64,000 nucleotides of DNA, taken from the NCBI RefSeq assembly GCF_012999535.1, contig NZ_JABBWV010000016.1, forward strand, positions 1-64,000. Direction: 5' to 3'. Source of the stretch: Microbispora sp. H11081. GTDB lineage: Bacteria > Actinomycetota > Actinomycetes > Streptosporangiales > Streptosporangiaceae. Positions 17,878 through 29,932 of the stretch are shown in pieces. The translations under genes were made by a program, and so were the position numbers. Below the pieces are notes generated by a model, which was given only the letters and a program-made list of their open reading frames with translations, was not told where the DNA came from and made no database searches. The number at the start of each line of letters is the position of its first letter. The stretch's first letter is position 1.

Positions 17878-19482
17878 TCAGTCCCTGACCAGCAGACCCT
17901 CAAAGGTGACGTCGCCTTCGTGGCCGTCCCCTCGGTAGGCGAGCCCTTCCCCGGTCTGGATCAGGGTGATCCTGCCCGGGGTGCACGCGTCCAGCCTGAA
18001 GACGAGCGCCGTGGCCGAACTGCGGGTCAGCGTCAGGGTTCCCCGGCACGAGGTGTTGGTGTCCGTCCAGCTTCCGGAGCGCTTACCCGGCTGCAGCACG
18101 ATCAGGACGTCGGTCTCGCTGGTTCCCACGAGCTCGTCGGGCTCCAGATGGCCTCCCCAGGTGCCGGCGAACGCGGCGGGAACCGTCCCGCCCGGCGTGG
18201 TCGAGGGCACTGGCGAGCCCTTCTGCGTCGCCGTGGGGTCCCCGCCGGCGTCCTCCGTGGTCCCGGTGTCGTCCTGGGTCGCGCCGTCGTCGTACGGGGT
18301 CGCGTCGTCGTACGGGGTCGCGCCGTCGTCCGTGACGGTTTCCCCCGGCGTGGTGTCGGCGGGCGGCGGTTGTGGTGAGCCGCCGCCCGGCGAGACGCTC
18401 GTCATGACGCCCTGCGTCGAGGAGGATGCCGTGCCGTCGGACAGCAGGCGCGGCCCCAGCACCGCCGCCGTGACCGCCACCGCGGCCACGGCGGCCACCA
18501 CCCCGGCCACGATCCCGGCGCGGGAAGCCCTCCGGCCGCCCGTGGCGGTGGTCGCCACCTTGGTGTCCGGGGCCGACGGGCTCGTCCCGGCCGGACCGGC
18601 AGGCGGGAAGGCAGGGAGAATCGCGGTCGTCCCAGGTACGGCTTCCGGCCTGGTGGTCGCCGCGGCCGCGCCCGCCTGAAGCGGGTCTGGGGCGTGGCCG
18701 ACGAGCTCCAGGAGCAGGTCGCGGGAGGCCGGCCGGCGGGCGGGATCCTTGGCGAGGCAGCGTTCGACCACCCCGCGCAGTGAGCGGGGCAGTGCCGAGG
18801 CGTCGGGCTCCGCGGTCAGGATCCGATGCATGACGGCGGGCACGGTGGCCGCGCCGAAGGCCGTACGCCCCGTGGCGGCGAAGACCATCGTGGCTCCCCA
18901 CGCGAACACGTCGCAGGCGGGCGTGGCCGGGTCCCCGGCGATCTGCTCGGGAGCCAGGTAGGCCGGGGTGCCGATCGGCCCCGCCGTGATCGTGTCACTC
19001 GCGCCGTGCCTGGCGATGCCGAAGTCCACCACCCGGGGGCCGTCCGGCCCGAGCAGCACGTTGGCCGGTTTGAAGTCCCTGTGCACGATCCCGGCCGCGT
19101 GGATGGCCGCCAGCGCCGTCGCCGTGCCGACCGCGAGGCGTTCCAGCTCGCCGTCCCGCAGCGGACCGCCGGAGTCGACCCGCTGCTGCAGGGACGGCCC
19201 GTCGATGAACTCGCTCACGACGTACGGCGTCCGCCCGTCGACGACCGCGGTCAGCACCCGGGCGGTGCAGAAGGGCGCGACTCCGCGCATCGCGTCGAGC
19301 TCCCGGACCAGCCGTTCCCGCACCGACGAGTCGAGCCCCGACTTGAGCACCTTCACCGCGACCTGTTCCCCGCGTGGCGACCGGCCGAGGAACACCACCC
19401 CCTGGCCGCCCTCGCCGAGCCGTCCCCCGAGCGTGAACTCACCCAGTGCGCGCGGGTCGCCGGGCTCCAAAGGGGTGACCAT
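17878..19482 (-). CDS. Transmembrane serine/threonine protein kinase
   Basis: 534 aa. Complete Hanks-type kinase domain: glycine loop GRLGEGGQGVVFLG, catalytic lysine K44 (VAVKVL), HRDFKPANVLL with H134-R135-D136, DFG at 153-155 and GTPAYLAPEQ. A membrane helix at about 323-343 separates it from a Thr/Pro-rich linker and a C-terminal extracytoplasmic domain (LEPDELVGTSETDVLIVLQ onward) that could sense a ligand. It phosphorylates proteins in the cytoplasm. ATG at 19482 is used; an upstream ATG at 19515 is possible. The two Pro-rich membrane proteins downstream are plausible partners, with a 270-bp gap between the units. Confidence 0.9.
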   Translation of the reverse strand: MVTPLEPGDPRALGEFTLGGRLGEGGQGVVFLGRSPRGEQVAVKVLKSGLDSSVRERLVRELDAMRGVAPFCTARVLTAVVDGRTPYVVSEFIDGPSLQQRVDSGGPLRDGELERLAVGTATALAAIHAAGIVHRDFKPANVLLGPDGPRVVDFGIARHGASDTITAGPIGTPAYLAPEQIAGDPATPACDVFAWGATMVFAATGRTAFGAATVPAVMHRILTAEPDASALPRSLRGVVERCLAKDPARRPASRDLLLELVGHAPDPLQAGAAAATTRPEAVPGTTAILPAFPPAGPAGTSPSAPDTKVATTATGGRRASRAGIVAGVVAAVAAVAVTAAVLGPRLLSDGTASSSTQGVMTSVSPGGGSPQPPPADTTPGETVTDDGATPYDDATPYDDGATQDDTGTTEDAGGDPTATQKGSPVPSTTPGGTVPAAFAGTWGGHLEPDELVGTSETDVLIVLQPGKRSGSWTDTNTSCRGTLTLTRSSATALVFRLDACTPGRITLIQTGEGLAYRGDGHEGDVTFEGLLVRD

Positions 19483-19719
19483 GACACCGAACCCTAGTGC
19501 GCTGTCCACCGACATTCACCGGGCTTGAGGGAGCGGAGCGGAAGGGAGCGAGGACCGCAGCGAAGGCCCAGCGGAGCGGGCTTCGCGAGGACCGGAGGTT
19601 CCTTCCGGCGCAGTGACCGACCCGGCCAAGGGTGCGTGACGGGCCACTAGCGACGCGGTACGCCTCACGGCGACGGGTCCGAGGCGCCGCCGGAACCGCT
19701 CACGCCGGACCATGCGGGT

Positions 19720-19746
19720 AACCCCCGAACCGTGGGTCCGGGGGTT
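19720..19746 (-). terminator. Hairpin downstream of the GH26-like gene
   Basis: AACCCCCG pairs perfectly with CGGGGGTT around 11 bases, about 45 bp beyond the minus-strand stop. The rest of 19483-19789 holds only the kinase promoter and GC-rich sequence with no gene. Confidence 0.6.
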
Positions 19747-19789
19747 GTCCGCCTCGTGAGCCCTTACTGCGAGAGACCGGAGACAGCCG

Positions 19790-20971
19790 TCACCCGGAGG
19801 CGGTGGTCAGGTCGACGATGTTGCTCTTGTAGAGCGTCGTTCCGCCCGTCTGGGCGTCCCACCACTTGAGCCGGGCCTGGTACGCCGTCCTCGGCTGCAG
19901 GCCGCTCCTCGTGCACGTGATCGTCCGGGGGTTGCCGGCGACGTACTGCCGGGGGCCTTCCGAGAACTGCCCTTCCGTGGCCGTGGCCCACGACGCGCAG
20001 GAGACCCAGCCGCTCTGCTGCGCCGGGTCGACCCGGGTCGTCCACTCGATCGTGGTCGCCGTCGGCGCCGCCGGTCCTGCGGACGTGGTCATCACCGGAG
20101 TGCCGGCGAACAGCGCGCCGCTCACCGCCCCGGCCCATGCCTGGATGCTCGCGTTGTCACCGACCAGGTCATACTGCGGCCACAGGGCGGAGTCGTAGTA
20201 GGTGACGAAGCGCGCGTCGGCCGTGTTCCGCATCCACTTCGCGATGTCCCGCAGCATCGCCGGACGGTTGGCGTGGTCCCGCACCCCGAGTTCCGCCACG
20301 GCGTACGGCTTGTTCTGCGACCGGGCGATCTCCAGGGCAGGACGGCTCGCGTTGTGCGCGGCCATGGTCTCGGCGCTCGCCTCGTCGAAGCCGTACACGT
20401 CCCACGCCATGACGTCGACGTACGCGGAGCCGGGATAGTAGTCCTCCCACTGCCTGCCGCTGGCCTTGGTGAGCGTGTAGTCCATCAGGATGGTGGTGGC
20501 GAACAGCCGTGCGTTCCCCGCTTCGTCGGCGAGGCTGTCGATGCGCCGCCACGCCGACTTGTACTCCTCGGCGGTGAAGTGCCCGTCGCGGATGTCGTCC
20601 TCCGGCTCGTGGTAGAAGCACCAGAAGATGTCCCGGTCCCGGGGCGCGCTCGCGAACCACGAACGCAGGTACGCGTCGTACTTCCCCGCCAGCACGTCCT
20701 TCGGTTTGTACTTGAACGACACGACGGTCGTCCGGCCAGGGGTGTTCAGCCTCACGTCGGTCCACGCCGCCGGACCGTCGGTGAAGAAGACGCGCAGGGC
20801 CGGGAGCTTCCCGTACCGCGCGTCGGCGGCCGCCAGCGCCTGGGCGAACGTCTGCCCCGACGGTTGGTTGACGGAGGCGCCGAAGGCCGTCGGTGTGTCC
20901 GCGTTCGCCGGCGCCTGCGGACCGAACAGCACGGCCGTTACGGCGACGACCGCCGCGACTATTCGCCTCAA
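19790..20971 (-). CDS. Secreted GH26-like glycoside hydrolase (beta-mannanase type)
   Basis: 393 aa. A TTG start at 20971 is chosen because GGAAAGGAACAAC sits directly upstream and the product then begins with a signal peptide (MRRIVAAVVAVTAVLF up to ANA). The barrel carries FYHEPED (E122, candidate acid/base) and AVAELGV (E227, candidate nucleophile), the spacing seen in GH26 mannanases and relatives. The last 100 residues look like a fibronectin-III-like or carbohydrate-binding domain. It is expected to act outside on beta-linked polysaccharide; mannan is an inference from the fold. Longer in-frame starts up to 21145 lack ribosome sites. Confidence 0.75.
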   Translation of the reverse strand: MRRIVAAVVAVTAVLFGPQAPANADTPTAFGASVNQPSGQTFAQALAAADARYGKLPALRVFFTDGPAAWTDVRLNTPGRTTVVSFKYKPKDVLAGKYDAYLRSWFASAPRDRDIFWCFYHEPEDDIRDGHFTAEEYKSAWRRIDSLADEAGNARLFATTILMDYTLTKASGRQWEDYYPGSAYVDVMAWDVYGFDEASAETMAAHNASRPALEIARSQNKPYAVAELGVRDHANRPAMLRDIAKWMRNTADARFVTYYDSALWPQYDLVGDNASIQAWAGAVSGALFAGTPVMTTSAGPAAPTATTIEWTTRVDPAQQSGWVSCASWATATEGQFSEGPRQYVAGNPRTITCTRSGLQPRTAYQARLKWWDAQTGGTTLYKSNIVDLTTASG

Positions 20972-21200
20972 AGTTGTTCCTTTCCCGGCCGGGGACCCCG
21001 GCCTCCGCATCGCCCGCCTCGGCGGCGACATGAGCCACAGCCCTCCGATGCCGGCCAGGACGGCGACCACACGAGCGCCCCTCCGGACCTGGGGATCGAC
21101 CGTCGGCCGCTCCCCAGGTCCGGCTTGCCCCCCGCGTGCCGGCACGTCCGTTACGGAAACCGGCTCCGCTCATCAAACCCGGCGCCCGACCGGCGCACCA

Positions 21201-21248
21201 TGACGTTCAGCCTGACGTTGAGCCTGACGTTGAGCCGGAAGTTGATCG
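21201..21248 (+). repeat. Tandem 12-bp repeats upstream of the NB-ARC regulator
   Basis: TGACGTTCAGCC, TGACGTTGAGCC, TGACGTTGAGCC and a degenerate GGAAGTTGATCG follow one another without gaps and end 40 bp before the GTG of the regulator. Direct repeats on one helix face near a promoter are typical sites for cooperative activator binding. They may serve autoregulation. Confidence 0.65.
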
Positions 21249-21288
21249 CGGCATAGGGTGTGGACACGTGATCACGGGAGGCTGAGGC

Positions 21289-23832
21289 GTGGGAGACGCG
21301 TTCGGTGCGCTGCTCCGGTCTCACCGGCTCAGGCTCCGCCTCACCCAGGAGGCGCTCGCCGAGCGGGCGGGCATCAGCTCCCGGTCGATCGCCGAGCTCG
21401 AACGGGGACGCGGCCGAGGTCCCCGGCCCCGTTCGCTGGAACAACTGGCCACCGCGCTGGACCTGGACGGCCAGGAACGGGAGAGGTTCTTCGCCGCCGG
21501 CGACGCCCTGTTTTGGGCCAGCCGCGCCGGCCGGCCCCACCGGACCCCGCCGGTGGAAGACGCCCCCGCCGCCGCTCCCACGTGGAGGCAGCTGCCCCCT
21601 GACCTTCCCGACTTCGTCGGACGCGACGAGGAACTCGCGCTGCTCGCCGCGGTCCTCGACCCCCTCAACGACAACGCGAGGCTCGCGGTGCTCTCCGGGC
21701 CGCCGGGCGTCGGGAAGACGGCCCTGGCCGTACACGCCGGCCACCGGTTCTCGTCGTGGTTCCCCGACGGGCACCTGTACGCGGCGTTGCGCGGCGCCAC
21801 CGCCGATCCCGCCGACATCGCCGAGGTGCTCGCCCAGTGGCTGCGGGCCCTGGGCGTGCACGGCTCGGCCCTGCCCGCCGGCGCCGACGCGCGTGCCGCG
21901 CTGCTGCGGGACAGGCTGGCAGCGCGGCAGGTGCTTCTCGTCGCTGACGACGCGGGCGGATACCGCCAGGTGGAGCAACTGCTGCCGGCCAAGGGCGTCG
22001 CCGTGGTGGTCACCAGCCGGTTGCCGCTGACCGGCCTTCCCGGCGTGACCTCTGTCGACCTGCGACCGCTGCCCGGCCCGACGGCTGTCAGGCTTCTGAG
22101 CCGGGTGGCCGGTGAGGATCGCGTACGGGCCGAGCCCGCGGCGGCGAACGAACTGGTCTCCGCGTGCGGCGGGCTGCCCCTGGCCGTACGGATCGCCGGG
22201 GCGCGCCTGGCCGCCCGCCCGCACTGGACGGTCGAGTCCTTCAACGAGCGGCTGGCCGACGAACGCCGCCGGCTCGACGAGCTGCGCCACGGCGACCTGG
22301 CCGTACGTCCGGGGCTCGGTCTCGCCCTGCGAGGACTCACGCCCGCCGCCGCCCGCGCGTTCGCGCTGCTCGGCGAGCTGGGGGTGCCGTCCTTTCCCGA
22401 GTGGTGCGTGGCCGCCCTGCTGGGAGCCGATCCGGCCGTGGGAGCCACCGTCCTCGAAGAACTGCTCGACGCGCGGCTCGTGGAGGCGGTCAGCCCCGAT
22501 CAGGCCGGGCAGCCGCGATATCGGTTCCACGACATCACCCGGATCTACGCGCGCGAGCGACGGGAAGCCGAGATCGACCAGGCTGAGTGGACGGCCGCGC
22601 TGGCCCGCGTCGCCGCCGGCTGGCTGGCCCTCGCCCGGCAGGCGCATGACCGCCTCGACTGCCTGCGCCTCCACCTCGACGACAGGGACCACGCGGCGGA
22701 CGTCACCGATCAGCGGGCTCGTGCCGTCGCCGCCGAGCGGCCCGTCGAGTGGTTCGAAGCCGAGCGGGAGGCGCTGGCCGTGCTGGTGCCGGCCTGCGCG
22801 GAGGCGGGTCTGACCGCGACTGCGCGCTGCCTGGCCGGCTGCGGCGCCGACTTCTACGAGCTGCGGGGATACTACGACGACTGGCAGCGGGCCGTGAGCG
22901 TGGCGCGGGCCGCCTGCCGGCAGGCCGGTGATCGCCCCGGCGAGGCGACGATGCTGCGCGGGCTCGGCAGTTGCCTGATCGAGCTGGATGATCCCGACGC
23001 CGCCCTTGCGGCTCTGCGCCAGGCACAGGCGCTGGCGGAGGAGATCGGCGACCCGGCCTGCGCCGCCCTGGCCGGCAAGGAGATCGGCTTCACGCTGGGC
23101 ATCACCGGTCGCCTGCAGGAGGCGGAGGCCGAGCTGCGTACGGCCGTCGAAGGGCTCGGACAGGCCGACCTTCCTCTCGCCATGGCCATCGCGCTGACGA
23201 GCCTCGGATTCGTGCTGAGAGAACGGGGCGAGACGGCCGCCGCCGTCGAGGTCGTCGACTCCGCGCTGACCGTCGCCCGCTCATGTGGCGCACGGTTCAC
23301 GGAGGCGTACGCCCTGCGGGGTCTCGCCGGCGCCCTGCGGGCCTGTCATCGGATCGAGGAGGCGGAGCGCGCCGCCCGCGCGGCCGCCACACTCTTCGAG
23401 CAGGTCGGCGACCTGATCGGCGCCGCCCAGAGCCTGCGGGTGCTGGGCGAGACGCTGGCGCACGAACCCCACCGTGTGGACGAGGCGGAACAGGCGCTGG
23501 CCGCCGCGGCCGCTCTCTTCCGCGACCAGGGACACCGCTGGGGACTGGCACTCACCGAGCTGAGCCTCGGCGAGATCGAGGCCCGCCATGGTGACCCCCG
23601 GGCCGCAGAGCGCCTCCGCCGGTCCCTGCGGTACTGGACCGACGAGCAGGTCCCGGCGCTGCAGGCTCGTACGCTCGTCGCCCTCGCGACCACCGCGGAA
23701 CAGCGGGACGATCCCGCCGCACGCGAACTGCTGGGGCGGGCGTACGAGCTCTACCGGGCCCTGGAAGCGCCCGCAGCGGCCCAGCTCGCGACACGGCTAG
23801 GGATATTCGAAGGCACCGCGTCACCGGCCTGA
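21289..23832 (+). CDS. XRE-NB-ARC-TPR transcriptional regulator
   Basis: 847 aa. An XRE-type helix-turn-helix (about 9-62: LTQEALAERAGISSRSIAEL), a STAND/NB-ARC ATPase with Walker A GPPGVGKT (137-144) and a following VLLVADDAG, then a winged-helix stretch and at least six TPR repeats from about residue 520 to the end. Such proteins are ATP-switched regulators, often pathway-specific for secondary metabolism or development, but no biosynthetic cluster is attached here. GTG start at 21289 with GGAGG upstream. Tandem 12-bp repeats lie in its promoter. The GT87 gene follows on the same strand after 99 bp. Confidence 0.88.
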   Translation: MGDAFGALLRSHRLRLRLTQEALAERAGISSRSIAELERGRGRGPRPRSLEQLATALDLDGQERERFFAAGDALFWASRAGRPHRTPPVEDAPAAAPTWRQLPPDLPDFVGRDEELALLAAVLDPLNDNARLAVLSGPPGVGKTALAVHAGHRFSSWFPDGHLYAALRGATADPADIAEVLAQWLRALGVHGSALPAGADARAALLRDRLAARQVLLVADDAGGYRQVEQLLPAKGVAVVVTSRLPLTGLPGVTSVDLRPLPGPTAVRLLSRVAGEDRVRAEPAAANELVSACGGLPLAVRIAGARLAARPHWTVESFNERLADERRRLDELRHGDLAVRPGLGLALRGLTPAAARAFALLGELGVPSFPEWCVAALLGADPAVGATVLEELLDARLVEAVSPDQAGQPRYRFHDITRIYARERREAEIDQAEWTAALARVAAGWLALARQAHDRLDCLRLHLDDRDHAADVTDQRARAVAAERPVEWFEAEREALAVLVPACAEAGLTATARCLAGCGADFYELRGYYDDWQRAVSVARAACRQAGDRPGEATMLRGLGSCLIELDDPDAALAALRQAQALAEEIGDPACAALAGKEIGFTLGITGRLQEAEAELRTAVEGLGQADLPLAMAIALTSLGFVLRERGETAAAVEVVDSALTVARSCGARFTEAYALRGLAGALRACHRIEEAERAARAAATLFEQVGDLIGAAQSLRVLGETLAHEPHRVDEAEQALAAAAALFRDQGHRWGLALTELSLGEIEARHGDPRAAERLRRSLRYWTDEQVPALQARTLVALATTAEQRDDPAARELLGRAYELYRALEAPAAAQLATRLGIFEGTASPA

Positions 23833-23844
23833 GCGGCTGAGACC

Positions 23845-23870
23845 GCACGGACGCGCACGGACGCGCACGA
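23845..23870 (+). repeat. 10-bp tandem repeat after the NB-ARC regulator stop
   Basis: GCACGGACGC twice, then GCACGA, starting 12 bases past the stop. Just before it, TGAGCGGC-TGAGACCGC gives a second TGA 8 bases after the gene's own. Confidence 0.6.
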
Positions 23871-23931
23871 CAAGCTTTGGACAAGCCCGCGTGGCTAGCG
23901 TGCTCCGCAGCCACTCAAGCGGGGAGTTGCC

Positions 23932-25194
23932 ATGGCTACTTCGGCGCCCATCCGTCCGCGAGTTCGTCCGAGCATGAGAGACAGCGGCTCTTTCCAGGCG
24001 GCATGCGGCGCATTGATCGCGTTGGGTGGCGCGCTGACGGCCCTGGTCTTCTACGTGACCTATGCGGAGGGCTGGGTCGACCTGGAGGTCTACCGGGAAG
24101 GCGGGGCGGCGGTCCTGCGGGGCGATTCCGTCTACGACCTGGTGGTCGGCAAGTATTCGCTCCAGTTCACCTACACGCCGTTCGGGGCGATGCTGTTCAC
24201 GCCTCTCGCCCTGGTCGGCATGGAGGCCGCCATCACCCTCTGGGTGCTGGTCTCCATACTCGCCTTCGAGGCGGTGATATGGATCCTCGTCGGCCGCACC
24301 GCGGGGCGGAGCCGTCGCCGCCGGGCGACCCACACGTTGCTGGTCGTCATCGCGACGCTCCCCCTGTATCCGGTGATGCTGACGCTGTGGAACGGGCAGA
24401 TCGGCCTCATCCTGCTGCTGGTGATACTCGCGGATCTGACGCACGGCAATGCGAAATGGCACGGCATAGCAACGGGCATCGCCGCCGGCGTCAAACTCAC
24501 CGCACTGATCTTCATTCCCTATCTTCTCGTCACGCGTCGCTTCCGGGCCGCCCTGACGGCCGGCGTGAGTTTCCTCTGCACGGTGGCCCTGGGAGCCCTG
24601 CTGCTGCCGGCCGATTCGCGGGACTACTGGGGTGGTGCGTTCATGGACACGCACCGGGTGGACGGTCAGGGCACGAACTTCTTCAACCAGTCGCTTCGCG
24701 GCGTGCTCGGGTTCCTGCCCGGCTCCTGGCCCACGACGCCTGTCTGGCTGGCCATGTGCGCGGTGGTCGGCGCGGGTGGGCTGCTGATCGCCGCACGGAC
24801 CGCCAAGAAGGCGGGCGAGCCTGCCGGCATCACCTTGTGCGCCATCGTGGGTCTGCTCGTCTCACCCGTCTCCTGGCCGCACCACTGGGTCTGGTGCGTA
24901 CCGCTGCTGGTGCTCTGGGCACAGCGTGCTCAGCGCGTCGACGCCCCGCTCGAGAAGGTGGGCGTGGGGGTCACGTGGTTCGTCTTCCTCCTGCCCGGAT
25001 ATGTCACCCTGGCGACGCTCTTCCTGTATCCGGCCCGGGCCGGAATGTGGCTCATGCCGCTGATGAACAGCTATGTAGTCATCGGACTGTCGGCACTGCT
25101 GGCGCTCGCGGTCCTTTCCGGCCGGAGCGATCGGCTGCGGCGAGGGCGCACGCCAGGCGACGACGAGCCGCTCTCTGTCGTTCCCGGATACTGA
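23932..25194 (+). CDS. GT87-family (DUF2029) membrane glycosyltransferase
   Basis: 420 aa with about ten hydrophobic helices. The first loop carries DLEVYREGGAAVLRGDSVYD and YTPFGAMLFTP, the hallmark of GT87 polyprenyl-phosphate-mannose-dependent alpha-mannosyltransferases, with the acidic D/E as likely catalytic residues; VSPVSWPHHWVW is another family signature. It should add mannose to lipoglycan or protein-linked glycans at the outer face of the membrane. ATG with GGGGAG 7 bases upstream. The short gap to the NB-ARC regulator allows cotranscription, but the tandem repeat between them looks like a gene end. Confidence 0.85.
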   Translation: MATSAPIRPRVRPSMRDSGSFQAACGALIALGGALTALVFYVTYAEGWVDLEVYREGGAAVLRGDSVYDLVVGKYSLQFTYTPFGAMLFTPLALVGMEAAITLWVLVSILAFEAVIWILVGRTAGRSRRRRATHTLLVVIATLPLYPVMLTLWNGQIGLILLLVILADLTHGNAKWHGIATGIAAGVKLTALIFIPYLLVTRRFRAALTAGVSFLCTVALGALLLPADSRDYWGGAFMDTHRVDGQGTNFFNQSLRGVLGFLPGSWPTTPVWLAMCAVVGAGGLLIAARTAKKAGEPAGITLCAIVGLLVSPVSWPHHWVWCVPLLVLWAQRAQRVDAPLEKVGVGVTWFVFLLPGYVTLATLFLYPARAGMWLMPLMNSYVVIGLSALLALAVLSGRSDRLRRGRTPGDDEPLSVVPGY

Positions 25195-28493
<3,299 letters not shown>

Positions 28494-28507
28494 TGTGAGG
28501 TCCTACC

Positions 28508-28544
28508 GGGCCGCGGACGGTCGCACCAGCACCGTCCGCGGCCC
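28508..28544. terminator. Perfect 14-bp hairpin between convergent genes
   Basis: GGGCCGCGGACGGT pairs with ACCGTCCGCGGCCC around a 9-base loop. It lies between the beta-helix gene and the convergent methyltransferase gene and can serve both directions. Confidence 0.75.
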
Positions 28545-28576
28545 GCCCTTCCGGCGACCGGGACCTCCACCGCGGG

Positions 28577-29203
28577 TCAGGAGTGCTCGGCCCGCAGCCT
28601 GCCCAGGGCAGGCACGAAGCGGCCCGTCCGAGACGCGTAGGCCAGGTAGCGCGGGCCGTGCGCACGGATCAGGTAGGGCTCCTCGACGACCCGGACCTGC
28701 AGTTGCACCGCCACGACCAGGGTGACGAGCGCGAGCAGGGCCGGCCATGAGGGCATCAGCAGGCCCCAGCCGATCGACGCCGTGGCCATCGCGGTGAAGA
28801 TCGGATTGCGGGCCACCTGGAACGGGCCGGTGGTCACCAGGGCGGTGGTCTCACGCTCGTCCACTCCGACGCGCCAGGACGCCCCCATGACCGACTGCGA
28901 GAACAAGGTGCCTGCGCCGCCCAGAAGAACGAGGGCCGCGCCGGCGATCTGTATCGGGGCGGCGACGAGAGCCGCGACCGGCTCACCGACGCCGGTCAGC
29001 GCGAGGATCGGCGTGAGCAGGCCCAGGGCGATCGCGACCGCGAAGAGCGTTCCGGCCCACCACTCGGCCGAGAACACCCGTCCGCGGAAGCCGTTCATGC
29101 CCGTACGGCCGGTACGGGCCCGATGGATCCACGCGCGGGCTCCGAAGGCCAGGAACATCAGAACCAGGTAGCTGAGCAGGGAAGCCCAGGCCGCGACGAG
29201 CAT
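28577..29203 (-). CDS. Isoprenylcysteine carboxyl methyltransferase-like membrane protein
   Basis: 208 aa, five or so membrane segments. The C-terminal half has the ICMT/PEMT pattern: SWRVGVDERETTALVTTGPF then VARNPIFTAM, and later EEPYLIRAHGPRYLAYASRT. Bacterial members methylate unknown small or lipid substrates using S-adenosylmethionine. ATG at 29203 lies 6 bases after AGGAGG; the neighbouring ATG at 29209 abuts the ribosome site and is less likely. Divergent from the CmtR-type sensor gene, with an inverted repeat between them, so it may be metal-regulated. Confidence 0.82.
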   Translation of the reverse strand: MLVAAWASLLSYLVLMFLAFGARAWIHRARTGRTGMNGFRGRVFSAEWWAGTLFAVAIALGLLTPILALTGVGEPVAALVAAPIQIAGAALVLLGGAGTLFSQSVMGASWRVGVDERETTALVTTGPFQVARNPIFTAMATASIGWGLLMPSWPALLALVTLVVAVQLQVRVVEEPYLIRAHGPRYLAYASRTGRFVPALGRLRAEHS

Positions 29204-29278
29204 CCGCATCCTCCTTTCCAGGCAGGCGTCCCGCGCCGAGCGGTCGCCGCGTCGTCGAGTGGTCGACTGGACGGCGAA

Positions 29279-29314
29279 AGTACAAGCTTTTATGAATTCA
29301 GCGCAAGCTGTACT
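29279..29314. promoter_or_regulatory. Imperfect inverted repeat, candidate CmtR-type operator
   Basis: AGTACAAGCTT (29279-29289) and AAGCTGTACT (29305-29314) are inverted copies differing by one missing base, separated by 15 bp. The site lies midway between the divergent methyltransferase and metal-sensor genes, an AT-rich patch in otherwise GC-rich DNA, where an ArsR-family repressor would be expected to bind. Confidence 0.55.
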
Positions 29315-29372
29315 CTCGGCGTACGCCAGTCACCCAGAGCCCCGAGCCCGCGTCTCACTTCGGAGTACATGC

Positions 29373-29744
29373 ATGACTGAATTCATGGGCCGATGTAACG
29401 TTTTGGGGGTGTTCACTGTCGCCCCCGACATCGAAGTGCTCGCCCGCTTCGGCCGCGCCCTGGCCGACCCCATTCGCTGCCGGATCCTGATCGCGCTTCG
29501 CGAGGCGCCGGCTTACCCCGCCGACCTGGCCGACCTTCTCGGCGTCTCCCGCACCCGGCTGAGCAACCACCTGGCCTGCCTGCGCGACTGCGGCCTGGTA
29601 GTCGCCCTGCCCGACGGCCGGAGGACCCGCTACGAACTGGCCGACGAGAGGCTCGGCCACGCACTGGACGACCTGCGGACCGCCGTGATCGCCGTGGCCG
29701 CCGACCGGACCTGCGTGGACACGGACCAGAAGGGATGCTGCTGA
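29373..29744 (+). CDS. CmtR-like ArsR-family metal-sensing repressor
   Basis: 123 aa from ATG 29373 (GGAG 8 bases upstream). Winged-helix core with GRALADPIRCRILIALRE and LGVSRTRLSNHLACLRDCGL. Cysteines C69, C73 and C114 have the spacing 4 and 41, exactly that of C57, C61 and C102, which bind Cd(II)/Pb(II) in mycobacterial CmtR; two more cysteines end the protein (GCC). It should release DNA on binding soft metals. CmtR normally sits beside a metal-export P-type ATPase; none is present here, and its divergent partner is the methyltransferase-like gene. Confidence 0.85.
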   Translation: MTEFMGRCNVLGVFTVAPDIEVLARFGRALADPIRCRILIALREAPAYPADLADLLGVSRTRLSNHLACLRDCGLVVALPDGRRTRYELADERLGHALDDLRTAVIAVAADRTCVDTDQKGCC

Positions 29745-29932
29745 CCTCCTCGATCTCGCTCGGCCTCGCCCCGGCCCACCGCGAGCGGCTGCGGCGGCTG
29801 GGCGTGCTGGCGCACCTCGGGCCAGTGGAGCCGGAGCGTCCGCGCCTCAGGACGCGGACGCACCCGCCGGCGGAGTCGTACGTCTCCTGCCATCCGCCGA
29901 CGGGTGCCTGTCGCGCGCTTCGCGGCGCCGGT

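Noticed and set aside
21151..22692. A 513-codon minus-strand frame with RLNV repeats
   Set aside because: The RLNV repeats are just the translation of the 12-bp promoter repeats, and the rest is antisense to the NB-ARC regulator.
21289..25194. A biosynthetic gene cluster around the STAND regulator
   Set aside because: No PKS, NRPS, terpene or RiPP core gene lies nearby; the neighbours are a glycosyltransferase and a secreted hydrolase.
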